Shown here piece after piece: positions 16,060 through 25,399 of a DNA stretch of 64,000 bases. The notes beneath the pieces are model-generated. The model had not been told where the DNA came from and searched no databases. It saw only the letters and a list, made by a program, of their open reading frames with translations. The stretch covers positions 1,140,596-1,204,595 of the forward strand of contig NZ_PJKB01000001.1 of the NCBI RefSeq assembly GCF_002884975.1, given 5' to 3'. A program made the translations under genes and the position numbers. How positions within the stretch are numbered: position 1 is the first letter of the stretch; each line of letters starts with the position of its first letter. The DNA is from Akkermansia muciniphila. GTDB taxonomy: Bacteria; Verrucomicrobiota; Verrucomicrobiia; Verrucomicrobiales; Akkermansiaceae.

Positions 16060-16986
16060 ATGAACATCATTACTTCCGCCTTCCTGGCGGCACGTCCCAA
16101 GACGCTCACCGCCTCCCTGATTCCGGTGTGGGCAGGCTGCATGGTGGTGCAGAAACTGACCGGTAACTGGGACCTGCGCCTAGCCCTCCTGACTTTTGCC
16201 GCCTGCCTGTGCCTCCAGATTGCCTGCAACTTTTTCAATGACGCCATTGACAACGCCAAGCACGCGGACACGGACAAGCGCACCGGTCCCGTGCGCATGA
16301 CGGCCAGCGGGGCGCTCTCCCACGGAACGGTCATGCTCACAGGCGGCGCCTTCCTGCTGGCGGCCTGCCTGCTGGCCCTCCCCCTCATTGAACTGCGCGG
16401 GTGGCCCATCATCGCCATCGGCATTCCCTCCATCTACTTCACCTACGGGTATACGGGCGGCCCGTGGCCGCTGGCATACAAGGGGCTGGGGGAAATATTC
16501 GTCATCCTCTTCTTCGGCCTGGTGGCCGTTCTGGGCACCATCCTGGTGCAAGCAGGCACGGGCCCGGTCGTCCCCGGCACGCTGGTGGACACCCTGGCGG
16601 TGTACAACGCCGGCATCGTGGTAGGCATTCAATGCGGCCTCCTGTGCGCCGTCATGATCGCCGTCAACAACATACGCGACAGAAAGGAGGACCTCACCAC
16701 GGGCAAGCGCACGCTGGCCGTGCGGCTGGGGGAAGGAAAGGCGCGCGCCATGGCCCAGGCCTTCATTCTGGCGGCGTACATCACGCTGCCCACGTCCAGC
16801 CGTGCCCTTCACCTGAACCTGTCCCACACGTGGTGGATGTGGATTCCCTCCATCCTCTTCGGCGGCTATCTGATGCTCCTGATCCGTAAAACGCCCGCGG
16901 ACAAACGCATGAACAAGGTGCTGGCCCTCTCCTCCGTGCACCTGCTCCTGTACCTGGCTACATACACAATTCTGCCCACACACTGA
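16060..16986 (+). CDS. menA: 1,4-dihydroxy-2-naphthoate polyprenyltransferase
   Basis: MenA attaches a polyprenyl chain to 1,4-dihydroxy-2-naphthoate, forming demethylmenaquinone in the inner membrane. The 308-residue UbiA-superfamily protein has about eight or nine membrane helices. It carries the two aspartate-rich motifs: NFFNDAIDNAKHADTD at about 58-72 and NNIRDRKEDLTTGKRTLA near 205-220. The opening FLAARPKTLTASLIPVW is typical of MenA. No other men gene is in the window. It implies a menaquinone-based respiratory chain. Confidence 0.93.
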   Translation: MNIITSAFLAARPKTLTASLIPVWAGCMVVQKLTGNWDLRLALLTFAACLCLQIACNFFNDAIDNAKHADTDKRTGPVRMTASGALSHGTVMLTGGAFLLAACLLALPLIELRGWPIIAIGIPSIYFTYGYTGGPWPLAYKGLGEIFVILFFGLVAVLGTILVQAGTGPVVPGTLVDTLAVYNAGIVVGIQCGLLCAVMIAVNNIRDRKEDLTTGKRTLAVRLGEGKARAMAQAFILAAYITLPTSSRALHLNLSHTWWMWIPSILFGGYLMLLIRKTPADKRMNKVLALSSVHLLLYLATYTILPTH

Positions 16987-17025
16987 AAAAGCCCCCCTTT
17001 TTCCAACGTAGTAACCTGCGTATTC

Positions 17026-17457
17026 ATGAATCTGCTAAAATTCATTCCCGTTTTTCTCATTCTGCCCGTCTTCTTCTCCTGCACTCAAAAAAGCACCCTG
17101 GAAATCGCCACCGGCAAGGTGACGACAATCAAGCTGGGCAACGTGGTACGCATCAAGGAAATCAACGTGCTGACCTCCGCGGATGACGGCACCTTCGCCA
17201 ACATGGCGGGCACGGCTGCGGAAGCCATGACGCCCGGCATCATCGGCATGGGAACCTCCAAGCTGGCTTCCGCCACCGGCTCCATCGTGGACGGCAGGGT
17301 GGAAGCCACCAAAATGATCCGCGTGCGCGTCAAGCTCAAGGACACGAACGAGCTGGTGGAAGTCCAGCAGGAAGTAACGCCCACCTTCACCCTGAAAATA
17401 GGCCAGGAAGTAGTCATCACGCAGGGCAGCACGCCCGGCAACGTCTGGCCTGATTAA
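17026..17457 (+). CDS. Small lipoprotein of unknown function
   Basis: The 143-residue protein has a lipoprotein signal (FFSC lipobox, Cys19). A mature part follows with a weakly hydrophobic Gly/Ala/Met-rich segment at about 60-85 (MAGTAAEAMTPGIIGMG), reminiscent of glycine-zipper outer-membrane lipoproteins of the SlyB/Pcp type. The C-terminus is beta-rich (TFTLKIGQEVVITQG). It lies 39 bp downstream of menA and 6 bp upstream of the next membrane protein, probably in one transcript. The zipper likeness is only suggestive. Confidence 0.7.
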   Translation: MNLLKFIPVFLILPVFFSCTQKSTLEIATGKVTTIKLGNVVRIKEINVLTSADDGTFANMAGTAAEAMTPGIIGMGTSKLASATGSIVDGRVEATKMIRVRVKLKDTNELVEVQQEVTPTFTLKIGQEVVITQGSTPGNVWPD

Positions 17458-17463
17458 ACGGAA

Positions 17464-17952
17464 ATGAACCACGCCGCGGCATCCGCCCCGCCGCAACGGG
17501 GCCTCCTTCTGGTTAAAAGCGCCGGCATCCTGGTGGCCGCCACCCCGCTCTGCGCGTGGAAATACTGGAACAGCATTCCCTCCGCAGCCCTGCTGGCCCC
17601 GCTGTTTTTCACAGCCCTGCTTGCCGGAACCATATGGGCCATGAAAAAAAACGTCCGTGAAACGCTGCGCCCGATTCTTCCGGCATTGCGTCTCACGCTG
17701 GTCGCGGGGCTGGCCTTCACGGCTGTCATCCTGCTTTCCCAGAGCGCCTTTACCTGGCTGCCGGAGGTCCTGGCCGGAACGGGACTGATGCCGCCCGCCT
17801 GGATCATCCCGCTGGGGCACCTGAACCTGCTGGTCTCCCTCTGCGCGCTTCTCCTGCTGACCCTGGCTACGGCCTGCGCGTGCCTTCTCTGCACGGGAAA
17901 AGGCGGAATATGCCCTGTTGCGGGGAAAACACGGCCGGAATCCCGCGCCTGA
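17464..17952 (+). CDS. Membrane protein of unknown function
   Basis: The 162-residue protein has about four hydrophobic helices (about residues 14-30, 42-60, 74-95 and 118-145) and a short charged C-terminal tail. I see no recognised motif. It is 6 bp downstream of the lipoprotein gene and converges with gluQ. Confidence 0.65.
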   Translation: MNHAAASAPPQRGLLLVKSAGILVAATPLCAWKYWNSIPSAALLAPLFFTALLAGTIWAMKKNVRETLRPILPALRLTLVAGLAFTAVILLSQSAFTWLPEVLAGTGLMPPAWIIPLGHLNLLVSLCALLLLTLATACACLLCTGKGGICPVAGKTRPESRA

Positions 17953-18004
17953 CCTCCCCTCCGGAACACGGCGTCCCGGCAAAGGAAACACTGCTGCGGC
18001 ATCC

Positions 18005-18850
18005 TCAGCTCTCCCGCATCAGGCGGAAAACATCCTCCGGCTTCATGCCCGCGGCGCGCATCTCCTGAAGGCTCAGGCTCCGGTCCCTCTTGGCAAGCCT
18101 CTTTCCGGCGGCATCCTTCACCAGCCGGTGATGGTACCACTGCGGCACGGGCAGCCCCAGCAGGGCCTGGAGCGTACGGTGAATGCCGGTAACGGGGAGC
18201 AAATCCTCCCCCCGGCTCACATGGGTGACCCCCTGCGCCGCATCATCCACCACCACGGCAATATGGTAGCTGGCCGGGCAATCCTTGCGCCCCAGAATCA
18301 CATCCCCCAGTTCCTCCGGGCGGCATATCCGGTCGCCAAACCGCATGTCCCTCCACAACAGCGGCCCTGTAATGCGCGCGGCGGCGCGGCAGTCCAGCCG
18401 CCATGAAAAGGGCCTGCCTGACTTGAGAAGCTCCTTCCTGCGCCCCTTATCAAACCGACGGCAGGTTCCCGGATAAATATCCACCTGCCCGCCCTGCGGC
18501 GCGCCGCCCATGGCGGCCACCTCCTCCGCAATCTCCCGGCGTGTGCAGAAACAGGGGTAAAGCACCCCGCGGTCCTTCAACACCTGGAGGGCGTTCTCAT
18601 AAGCGCTGAAGCGGGAGGACTGGACCATCATGGGCCCGTCAAAACGGATGCCCAGCCAATCCAGGTCTTCCAGAATGCCCTCCACAAACCCGGGACGGCA
18701 CCGCGTCTGGTCAATATCCTCCATCCTCAGCACGCACCTTCCGGAAAAACGGTCCGCCAGGGAACGGGCCTCCCACGCGGCCAGGGCATGCCCCAGATGA
18801 AGACGCCCCGTAGGGCTGGGGGCAAACCTTGTTACTATGGGGGATTCCAT
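18005..18850 (-). CDS. gluQ: Glutamyl-Q tRNA(Asp) synthetase
   Basis: GluQ-RS (YadB) attaches glutamate to the queuosine base of tRNA(Asp) rather than to a tRNA acceptor end. The 281-residue protein is the catalytic core of a class I GluRS without the anticodon-binding domain. It shows APSPTGRLHLGHALAA with the HIGH-type HLGH, the MEDIDQTR segment, a zinc-site CFC near residue 96 and a degenerate KMSKS (KRLAKRDRS). The length and missing C-terminus set it apart from gltX. It implies queuosine modification in this organism. Confidence 0.9.
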   Translation of the reverse strand: MESPIVTRFAPSPTGRLHLGHALAAWEARSLADRFSGRCVLRMEDIDQTRCRPGFVEGILEDLDWLGIRFDGPMMVQSSRFSAYENALQVLKDRGVLYPCFCTRREIAEEVAAMGGAPQGGQVDIYPGTCRRFDKGRRKELLKSGRPFSWRLDCRAAARITGPLLWRDMRFGDRICRPEELGDVILGRKDCPASYHIAVVVDDAAQGVTHVSRGEDLLPVTGIHRTLQALLGLPVPQWYHHRLVKDAAGKRLAKRDRSLSLQEMRAAGMKPEDVFRLMRES

Positions 18851-18981
18851 GCGGCGCGCTCCACCATAAAAAAGCGCGGGCGCCTTTTCAAACCCTTTCC
18901 GGAAAATTATTGCGGCTTGACAGAAAGGGGCCGGGAAAGTAGGAGAGTTGGGCCCTCTCCCGATAAATTCACTTTCACTAC

Positions 18982-20856
18982 ATGCCTTCCCTCTTCAACT
19001 TCAACTCCGCCGCCGTCATGGGCTGGATGGAGACGGCAGCCACCCAGCAATGGATTGTGGGTATTCTGCTGCTGCTCCTCTTCATCTGCTTCATCAAGGA
19101 ATGGATGCCCGTGGAAATCACCGCCCTGGCCGGAACCGCCGTACTCATGCTCACGGGCATCCTGAGCACCAGCGACGTTCTGTCCAGCTTTGCCAACAGC
19201 GGCCCGCTGACCGTGGTGTGCATGTTCATCCTGAGCGCCTCCCTGGAAAGAACGGGGCTGATCGGAGACCTTTCCAAACTTTTCAACAAGGTAGCCAAAG
19301 GCAGGGAGCTGACCGCCCTGCTGGTCATCACGCTGGGAGCGTTCATGGTCTCCCCCTTCGTCAATAACACGCCCGTGGTCGTCATCCTGATGCCCATTGT
19401 CCTGGCCTTCTGCCGGGACCACAACATTGCGGCCTCCAAGCTGCTCATTCCCCTCTCCTACGCCACCATCCTGGGAGGCACCTGCTCCGTGGTGGGCACC
19501 TCCACCAACGTCGTGGTGCTGGGCCAGGTTCAGAAACTGGGCTATGAAGGCATCCAGATGTTCACGGTCACGCCCATGGGGCTGATTTATGCGGCGGCCG
19601 GGCTGCTCTACCTCTGGACGGTGGGCCGCAAATGGCTGCCCTCCCGCCCCACCCTGTCCACCATGCTTCCGGGAGGCATCCAGCGGGACTTCCTGCTCCA
19701 GGTCAGAATCCCCGCGGGCTCCCCCCACATCGGCGCCACTCCCGTCAGCCTCATGCAATCCGAACTGCTGGGCACCAAAATCGTGGAAGTGCGCCGCAAG
19801 GGCTTCTCCATGCAGGAGGAACTCCAGCACATCAACCTGGAGGAAGGCGACCGCATCCTCTTCCTGTGCAATGCCAGGAAAGTGAACCAGGTCCGTGAGG
19901 CCAAGGGCGTGGACCTGGGCTGGGACGACAGCCGCGGCCTGGAGACCCTGGAACAGCGCGACGTGCAAATTGTGGAAGGCATGATCGCCAACAACTCGGA
20001 ATTCGCCGGACTCTCCCTGTCCGAGCTCAAACTGCGCCAGCGGTTCAACATCTTCGTGCTCGCCATCCACAGGCAGGGGAAAAACATCACGGACATGGGG
20101 CCGGACACCAAGCTGGCCGCCGGGGACACCCTGCTGCTGGAAGGACCGCAGGAAGGCATGAACCGCATCCTGACCAAGCAGCGCATCATCCCCCTGAGCC
20201 AGCGCCCCGCGGACGCGCACAACCGCAACAAGCAGGGCTGGGCCATCTTCGCCATGGGGCTGTTCATCCTCATCGGCCTGCTGGGCTCCTTTGAGCAGTA
20301 CGGGGAATTCTTCAAATTCTTCGCCCGCTTCAACCCCTTCTACCTGGCGTTCATCGGCGCCCTGATCGTCGTCATCTCCGGCTGCATCAAGCCCAAGGAA
20401 GCATACCAGGCCGTGGACTGGGGCATCATCTTCCTGATTCTGGGCATGCTCTGCGTGGGGGACGCCATGAGCAAGACCGGGCTCGCCAAGGCCATCGCCT
20501 TCGGCGTGGTGGACAACATAGGCCCCATGGGGTGCCTGGTGGCCATCTCCGGCCTGTACCTGATCTGCTCCATCATGACGGAAATGATCTCCAACAACGC
20601 CGTGGCCGCCGTCATGGGGCCGCTGGCCTATGAAATGGCCCTGCAATTTGACGCCAACCCCATTCCCTTCATCCTGGCCGTCATGTTCGGCGCCAGCGCC
20701 AGCTTCTCCACCCCCATCGGCTACCAGACCAATACCTACGTCTACAACGCCGGCGGCTACAAATTCAAGGACTTCGTCAAAGTGGGCCTCCCCCTCAACA
20801 TCCTCCTGTGGGTCATCTTCACCTGCACCGTCGGCTGGCTGTACCCCCTTAAATAG
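18982..20856 (+). CDS. SLC13/DASS-type anion transporter with two TrkA-C (RCK_C) domains
   Basis: This 624-residue inner-membrane transporter has the SLC13/ArsB-like layout. An N-terminal half contains SPFVNNTPVVVILMP (NNT at 128-130). A central cytoplasmic region with two RCK_C domains lies at about 237-310 and 327-405. A C-terminal half holds the matching MISNNAVAAVMGPLA. Proteins of this architecture carry sulfate or other di/tri-anions, often with Na+. The RCK_C domains suggest ligand gating. The substrate cannot be assigned from sequence. A TTGACA box at 18917-18922 may be its -35. Confidence 0.85.
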   Translation: MPSLFNFNSAAVMGWMETAATQQWIVGILLLLLFICFIKEWMPVEITALAGTAVLMLTGILSTSDVLSSFANSGPLTVVCMFILSASLERTGLIGDLSKLFNKVAKGRELTALLVITLGAFMVSPFVNNTPVVVILMPIVLAFCRDHNIAASKLLIPLSYATILGGTCSVVGTSTNVVVLGQVQKLGYEGIQMFTVTPMGLIYAAAGLLYLWTVGRKWLPSRPTLSTMLPGGIQRDFLLQVRIPAGSPHIGATPVSLMQSELLGTKIVEVRRKGFSMQEELQHINLEEGDRILFLCNARKVNQVREAKGVDLGWDDSRGLETLEQRDVQIVEGMIANNSEFAGLSLSELKLRQRFNIFVLAIHRQGKNITDMGPDTKLAAGDTLLLEGPQEGMNRILTKQRIIPLSQRPADAHNRNKQGWAIFAMGLFILIGLLGSFEQYGEFFKFFARFNPFYLAFIGALIVVISGCIKPKEAYQAVDWGIIFLILGMLCVGDAMSKTGLAKAIAFGVVDNIGPMGCLVAISGLYLICSIMTEMISNNAVAAVMGPLAYEMALQFDANPIPFILAVMFGASASFSTPIGYQTNTYVYNAGGYKFKDFVKVGLPLNILLWVIFTCTVGWLYPLK

Positions 20857-21009
20857 AGGCGCCTGTTTTCCGGAACAGGGCACCAGGGATGCACAATGCC
20901 AGCCCGTCAATTATTATGGGCAAAGAAAAGCGTCCCTGCCAATCTTTCCAAGGCAACCAAATGGCGGAAAAAGAGGGCTTGGGGCTCTCCGTCTCGCATG
21001 CTCTGGACC

Positions 21010-21615
21010 TTACTCCCTCATCAGCGCCACGCGCATGGACTGGCACTTGAGCAGGGCGGCAAAGGCGGCGTAGTCCGTTTCCCGGTCTGAGGAAACCAGG
21101 CAATACTGGTACCGGGGCAGGCAGGCGTCCTCCTGCGCGGCATTGCGCAGGCGCAGGGAGATCACCTCGTCTTCATCCGTCTGGCGGCCGCAAAGGCGGT
21201 TTCTCAGCTCTTCCTGAGGCACGTAGATGTAGACGTCCGTATAGCATTTGGGAAGAATGCCGTCCACGCAGGCGCGGATCTGCTCCGCCCCCTGCACGTC
21301 AATGTCCATCACCACGCTTTTCCCCTGTTCCAGGAGGTTCAGGATGTCCGCCTTCAACGTTCCGTAATGGTTGCCGTGCACCTCCGCATGTTCCAGAAAG
21401 TGTCCTTTCTGCACCCTGTCCGTAAATTCTTCATGGGTCAGGAAGTGGTAGTCCACCCCGTCCGCCTCACCCTGCCGGGGCTGGCGCGTGGTGCAGGAGA
21501 TGCTGTACACGCACAGCCCGTCTTCCGTCGCCCGGCGACACAGGGTTGTTTTCCCGGAACCGGAAGGTCCGGACACTACCAGCAAAGATCCCAATGGCTG
21601 TTTCATGGCTGTCAT
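21010..21615 (-). CDS. gmk: Guanylate kinase
   Basis: Gmk phosphorylates GMP to GDP using ATP. The 201-residue protein begins with LGSLLVVSGPSGSGKTTLCR (P-loop). It then has SCTTRQPRQGEADGVDYHF for GMP binding and MDIDVQGAEQIR. The start is the ATG at 21615, which overlaps the yicC stop as ATGA, a classic coupling arrangement. It is the last gene of avtA-yicC-gmk. The C-terminal region is slightly divergent (Cys-rich) but no key residue is missing. Confidence 0.94.
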   Translation of the reverse strand: MTAMKQPLGSLLVVSGPSGSGKTTLCRRATEDGLCVYSISCTTRQPRQGEADGVDYHFLTHEEFTDRVQKGHFLEHAEVHGNHYGTLKADILNLLEQGKSVVMDIDVQGAEQIRACVDGILPKCYTDVYIYVPQEELRNRLCGRQTDEDEVISLRLRNAAQEDACLPRYQYCLVSSDRETDYAAFAALLKCQSMRVALMRE

Positions 21616-22487
21616 TCGATGTTCTGAACCTGTTCCCTGATTTTTTCCAGCTCCGTCTTGGCGGAAACCACCAGATGGGCCAGCGTGGAGTCGTTCGCCT
21701 TGGAACCGATGGTGTTGAATTCCCGGAAAATTTCCTGGCAGAGGAAATCCAGGGGCCTGCCCGCGGGAGCGGAGGAAGCGCACAGGGTGCGGAACTGGTC
21801 AAAGTGGGAGGAAAGGCGCGTGATTTCCTCGGAAATGTCACACTTGTCCGCAAACAGGGCCACTTCCCGGATGATGCGTTCATCGTCCGCAGAGACGGAC
21901 AGGTCCGCATCCGCCAGGCGCTTGAGCATGGCTTCACGCAGTCTTGCGGGAACGGACGGGGCATGTTCCGCAATTTTAAGACGGAATTGTTCCAGCGTGT
22001 CCAGCTTGCCCAGCACGTCCGTTTTCAGGTTGGCGCCTTCCGCCGCGCGCATGGCGATAAAATCTTTCAGGGCTCCCTTGAGAGCCTCTTCCACCACCGG
22101 CCACGCTTCTTCCGGAGAAAGGGCGGTTTCCGCAGCGGAGGTGATGATTTCCAGCCTCAGCAGGTCGGACGCCTGGAGGGGCATGGGCTGCCCGGCCAGG
22201 TCAGCCGCGCGTTTCAGCAGCCCCGCCAGGGAGGCCAGCTTTTTTTCATCAAGCTGAAGGGTGCCGTCCGCCTCCTCCAGCCGTTCCACAGAGACGGAAA
22301 CGCCCACGCGGCCGCGGGATACGGCCCCCTGGACGATGGAGCGCACGGAGGCGTCCCATTCCGCATAGCTGCGGGGCACGTTGACGGCAATTTCCGTCTG
22401 CTTGCGGTTTACTCCGGAAATTTCAACAAGAATGTTGTAACGGTCTGTCTGGGCAACGGCTCTGCCGAAGCCGGTCATGCTGTTCAT
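21612..22487 (-). CDS. yicC: YicC family protein (stress-linked endoribonuclease family)
   Basis: The 291-residue protein has the YicC N-terminal MNSMTGFGRA motif and the C-terminal DUF1732 segment ending in the family signature (FREFNTIGSKANDSTLAHLV). YicC proteins are now regarded as endoribonucleases involved in small-RNA turnover in E. coli; that activity here is inferred. Adjacency to gmk is a widely conserved pairing. It overlaps gmk by 4 bp and lies 20 bp after the aminotransferase gene. Confidence 0.92.
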   Translation of the reverse strand: MNSMTGFGRAVAQTDRYNILVEISGVNRKQTEIAVNVPRSYAEWDASVRSIVQGAVSRGRVGVSVSVERLEEADGTLQLDEKKLASLAGLLKRAADLAGQPMPLQASDLLRLEIITSAAETALSPEEAWPVVEEALKGALKDFIAMRAAEGANLKTDVLGKLDTLEQFRLKIAEHAPSVPARLREAMLKRLADADLSVSADDERIIREVALFADKCDISEEITRLSSHFDQFRTLCASSAPAGRPLDFLCQEIFREFNTIGSKANDSTLAHLVVSAKTELEKIREQVQNIE

Positions 22488-22507
22488 GGATACGGTTCAG
22501 ATTGGGA

Positions 22508-23782
22508 TTAAGAATGGGAGTAGGCTTTCTTCACCTCGTCAGCCACGATGGAAAGGCCCTTGCGCAGAAGGTCCTCCGCCTGGGTGAAGCTGATGCGGAT
22601 GCATTCATGCCGGTGCGGCCAGGGTTCCCCCTCCTCCGGGAGGGCGAAGAAGAAGTGATGGCCCGGGTTTACAAAGCAGCCGCGCGCCTTGCACCGTTCA
22701 TAGAGCTCCTGGCACGTGATGGGCAGCCCCTCAAACCAGAGCCACAGGAACATGGCTCCCTCACTCTTGTGGACGCGCCACGGGATGGATTCTCCAAAGA
22801 GTTCCGGCAGCAGGGAGAGGGCGAATTCCGCCTGGCGGCGGTAGAACGGCGTGAGGGTTTCACGGCACACGCGTTCCAGCGTGCCGTCTTCCAGATAGGG
22901 GGTCACCAGCGCCTGGCCCAGGTTGTTCGGGCACAGGGAGGAGGTGGTGACCATGCTGACCACCGCCTGGATGATGTCCGGACGCGCGATCACAATTCCG
23001 GTGCGCGTGCCGGGCAGCCCGATCTTGGAGAGGCTCATGGTCAGGATCATGTTTTCGTCCCACGCAGGTTTTACGGGCACAAAGCAGATGTTGGGCAGCG
23101 GCGGTCCGTACGCGTTGTCAATCATGAGGGGCACCCCGGCGCGAGCGGCCATTTCCCGCAGGCGGTCCAGCTCTTCATCCGTCACCACGTTGCCGGTGGG
23201 GTTGGTGGGGCGGGACATGCAGATGGCGGCCGTTTCCGGGCGGATGTCCAGGCAGTCAAAGTCAATCACGTACTTGAACGTATGGCCGTCCAGCATGCGG
23301 ATGCCGGGCCGGATGCCCCGGAACATCACGCCGCCGCACAGGGACTGGGACTGGTAACCCACATAGTCCGGACACAGGGGGAAGAGGATTTCACGCACGC
23401 AGCCGTCCTTGCAGGGACCCGCGAGCATGTTGAAGAGCGTGAAGCATGCCATCTGGCCGCCCTGGGTGATCGCCACGTTTTCCGGCTTCAGGTCCCAGCC
23501 GCAGCGTTCATTAAGAAAGCTGACCAGGGCGCGGATGAAACCGGGATCCCCGCCCGGATGGGCGTAATTCCCTACGAGCACGTCAAATTTTCCATTCCGC
23601 ACCAGCTCCGCCATGCTGCGGCGCCAGAGTTCCGTTACTTCCGGAATGACGGCGGGGCTTCCGCCGTTCAACTGGCACAGGCCGGCATCCCCCGAATGGA
23701 GGGCCTTGAATAAATCCTCCATCAAATCATCAATACCCGTTCTGGCCGTCAGGTGGCCTCCGATCTCCGATAATTGCATCAT
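22508..23782 (-). CDS. avtA: Valine-pyruvate aminotransferase-like PLP enzyme
   Basis: This fold-type I aminotransferase would exchange amino groups between valine (or alanine) and keto acids. The 424-residue protein opens with the AvtA-like DLMEDLFKALHSGDAGLCQL. It has NPTGNVV, the DNAYGPPLPN segment and the PLP lysine in MSLSKIGLPGTRTG. The C-terminal arginine motif is in RISFTQAEDL. The length fits AvtA (about 417). It heads an operon with yicC and gmk. Exact amino-acid preference is uncertain. Confidence 0.87.
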   Translation of the reverse strand: MMQLSEIGGHLTARTGIDDLMEDLFKALHSGDAGLCQLNGGSPAVIPEVTELWRRSMAELVRNGKFDVLVGNYAHPGGDPGFIRALVSFLNERCGWDLKPENVAITQGGQMACFTLFNMLAGPCKDGCVREILFPLCPDYVGYQSQSLCGGVMFRGIRPGIRMLDGHTFKYVIDFDCLDIRPETAAICMSRPTNPTGNVVTDEELDRLREMAARAGVPLMIDNAYGPPLPNICFVPVKPAWDENMILTMSLSKIGLPGTRTGIVIARPDIIQAVVSMVTTSSLCPNNLGQALVTPYLEDGTLERVCRETLTPFYRRQAEFALSLLPELFGESIPWRVHKSEGAMFLWLWFEGLPITCQELYERCKARGCFVNPGHHFFFALPEEGEPWPHRHECIRISFTQAEDLLRKGLSIVADEVKKAYSHS

Positions 23783-23853
23783 GCCGCGGGCATTGTAACC
23801 ACATGCGCGTTTTATGCGAGAAAAATCATTGTTTGGCAGGGCGCATGAACAGT

Positions 23854-23883
23854 TTGACTTTCCCCCCCGTTAATGTTCATAAT
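23854..23883 (+). promoter_or_regulatory. Promoter of the 23891 lipoprotein gene, predicted leaderless
   Basis: TTGACT (23854-23859), 18-nt spacer, CATAAT (23878-23883). The ATG at 23891 is 8 nt past the -10. The first 11 bases (TTGACTTTCCC) are identical to those of the 14206 promoter. Confidence 0.75.
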
Positions 23884-23890
23884 CCCCGGC

Positions 23891-24352
23891 ATGTTCAACA
23901 TCGTGCGATTTACCAGGCGTACCTGTCCGGCGCTGGCCCTTGCGCTGGCCCTTACCTCGTGCGACAGCGGTACGAATGAAGCCCTGACCTCCTTCATTAC
24001 GGGTAATTCCTCCTCGGAACACCAGCAGCTTCAGGCCCAGCTCCAGCAGACGAAGGATGCCCTGGCCCAGCTTGACCAGGAGATCAGCCAGGCGGAATCC
24101 CATGACGCCCGCGTGAATTACAATCTTCAAAAGCGCCTTTCCAATCCGGGCAAAATCACCACCCCCTTCACGGTGAAGGACATTGACGTCCTGCCGTCCA
24201 AGCGGCGCGACTTTGAGCACCTGTGCTTTGACATTGAAGACATGCGTAAGACGCTGGCGCAGCGCAAGCAGGAGTTTCACGCCCTGCAATACCAGTACAA
24301 CGCGTACGCCGCCAAACTGGCGGAATTCAAGCAGTCCCACCCGGTAGACTAA
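23891..24352 (+). CDS. Coiled-coil lipoprotein of unknown function
   Basis: The 153-residue protein has a lipoprotein signal (lipobox LTSC). A Gln/Leu-rich heptad region follows (about 44-70, QLQAQLQQTKDALAQLDQEI) and a second at about 115-145. I took the ATG at 23891 rather than the in-frame one at 23873, because the latter overlaps the -10 box. It is followed 21 bp later by a transmembrane coiled-coil protein and then a thioredoxin-like protein, probably one envelope operon. Function unknown. Confidence 0.75.
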   Translation: MFNIVRFTRRTCPALALALALTSCDSGTNEALTSFITGNSSSEHQQLQAQLQQTKDALAQLDQEISQAESHDARVNYNLQKRLSNPGKITTPFTVKDIDVLPSKRRDFEHLCFDIEDMRKTLAQRKQEFHALQYQYNAYAAKLAEFKQSHPVD

Positions 24353-24373
24353 TCCCAACCCCTGACGCATCCC

Positions 24374-25381
24374 ATGACTGATTCACCTTCCCCGCAACAG
24401 CCGTCCGGCGAAACGCTCCCTCCTTCCGAAGATGAAACCCGCTTCGCCCCCAAAGAGGACCGGAACGGCGACGGAGAAAACAAAGACGCCGCCGCTCCTA
24501 AAAAACGCCTGAAAACGTCCATGGATGTCGTCTCCGAACACGTTGCGGAAGAAGAATCAGCCCAGCAGGAGGAGGCGGAAAAGAAAGCCAGGGGGGACGC
24601 CCTGTTCTGGAACCTGTGCCTGGGACTGTTCGGCATCATCGTCATCGGGGCCGGGTACATTGTTTATGAAAAATTCTCCCAGCTTCCCGATCCGGTGAGG
24701 GACGCGCGGGAAGCGCTGGAAGCCAACCATGCAGGGCTCCTGAAAAAACAGGAACAACTCAGGGAGATACGGAACAAGACCGCCCCCAAGGAACAGCTTC
24801 TCAGCCTGCTGGACATTTTTGAAAACACGGCGTCCGACCTGGATGAAACGCAAAAGTCCATTGAGAAGGAAAAGATGCGCGTCGCCGGCATCCGGGGGGA
24901 AATCCGCTCCTACTTTGAACGCTACCGCCAGGGGGCCCGCGCAAAGGCCCGCGGCCGCAAGTTTGACATCCTGAGAACGACCCATTCCGGAAAGACCTAC
25001 CTGAACGTGGAAATCACCCGCGTGGAGAACGAGTTCGTGCGCATCATGCACGAACAGGGCAGCACCTCCATTCCCGCCGGAGACCTCCCGGACGACATCC
25101 GGGAAATGCTGGCCTACGGCGATCCGCTGAACATCACGGCCATGAACCAGGCGGACGCCTCCCTCCAGGCCCCCGTCATCCGACGGAGTCCCTCCCCGGC
25201 TCCGGCTCCCGCTCCCGCACCGGCTCCCCAGCCCGGCAAGAAGAAAGTGGTGGTGGAAGACCTGGATCCGCCCTCCGGCAAGCCTCAGATTGAAACACCC
25301 ACCCATACGGGAGATTCGGACTCATCCTCTTCCGGCGGCATGTGGGTGCCTCCGGCCCATTCTCCGCTACCCCCCATGTAA
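24374..25381 (+). CDS. Single-pass membrane protein with periplasmic coiled coil
   Basis: The 335-residue protein has an acidic, Pro-rich cytoplasmic head (1-75) and one transmembrane helix at about 78-100 (FWNLCLGLFGIIVIGAGYIV). A long helical coiled-coil region spans about 105-180. A small folded segment around 190-250 (TYLNVEITRVENEFVRIMHE) is followed by a low-complexity tail rich in Pro-Ala and Ser. No catalytic motif is evident. Its place between a coiled-coil lipoprotein and a thioredoxin-like protein suggests an envelope complex, which is inference. Confidence 0.7.
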   Translation: MTDSPSPQQPSGETLPPSEDETRFAPKEDRNGDGENKDAAAPKKRLKTSMDVVSEHVAEEESAQQEEAEKKARGDALFWNLCLGLFGIIVIGAGYIVYEKFSQLPDPVRDAREALEANHAGLLKKQEQLREIRNKTAPKEQLLSLLDIFENTASDLDETQKSIEKEKMRVAGIRGEIRSYFERYRQGARAKARGRKFDILRTTHSGKTYLNVEITRVENEFVRIMHEQGSTSIPAGDLPDDIREMLAYGDPLNITAMNQADASLQAPVIRRSPSPAPAPAPAPAPQPGKKKVVVEDLDPPSGKPQIETPTHTGDSDSSSSGGMWVPPAHSPLPPM

Positions 25382-25399
25382 CTGATTTATCTCCAAATC

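Noticed and set aside
20862-20879. Hairpin as a terminator between the SLC13 gene and gmk
   Set aside because: Only six base pairs and no T-run on either strand.
18907-20910. 667-codon open frame on the minus strand
   Set aside because: It is antisense to the SLC13 transporter, whose motifs are clear; its composition (runs of His, Gln, Gly, Asp) is that of a reverse-strand shadow in high-GC DNA.
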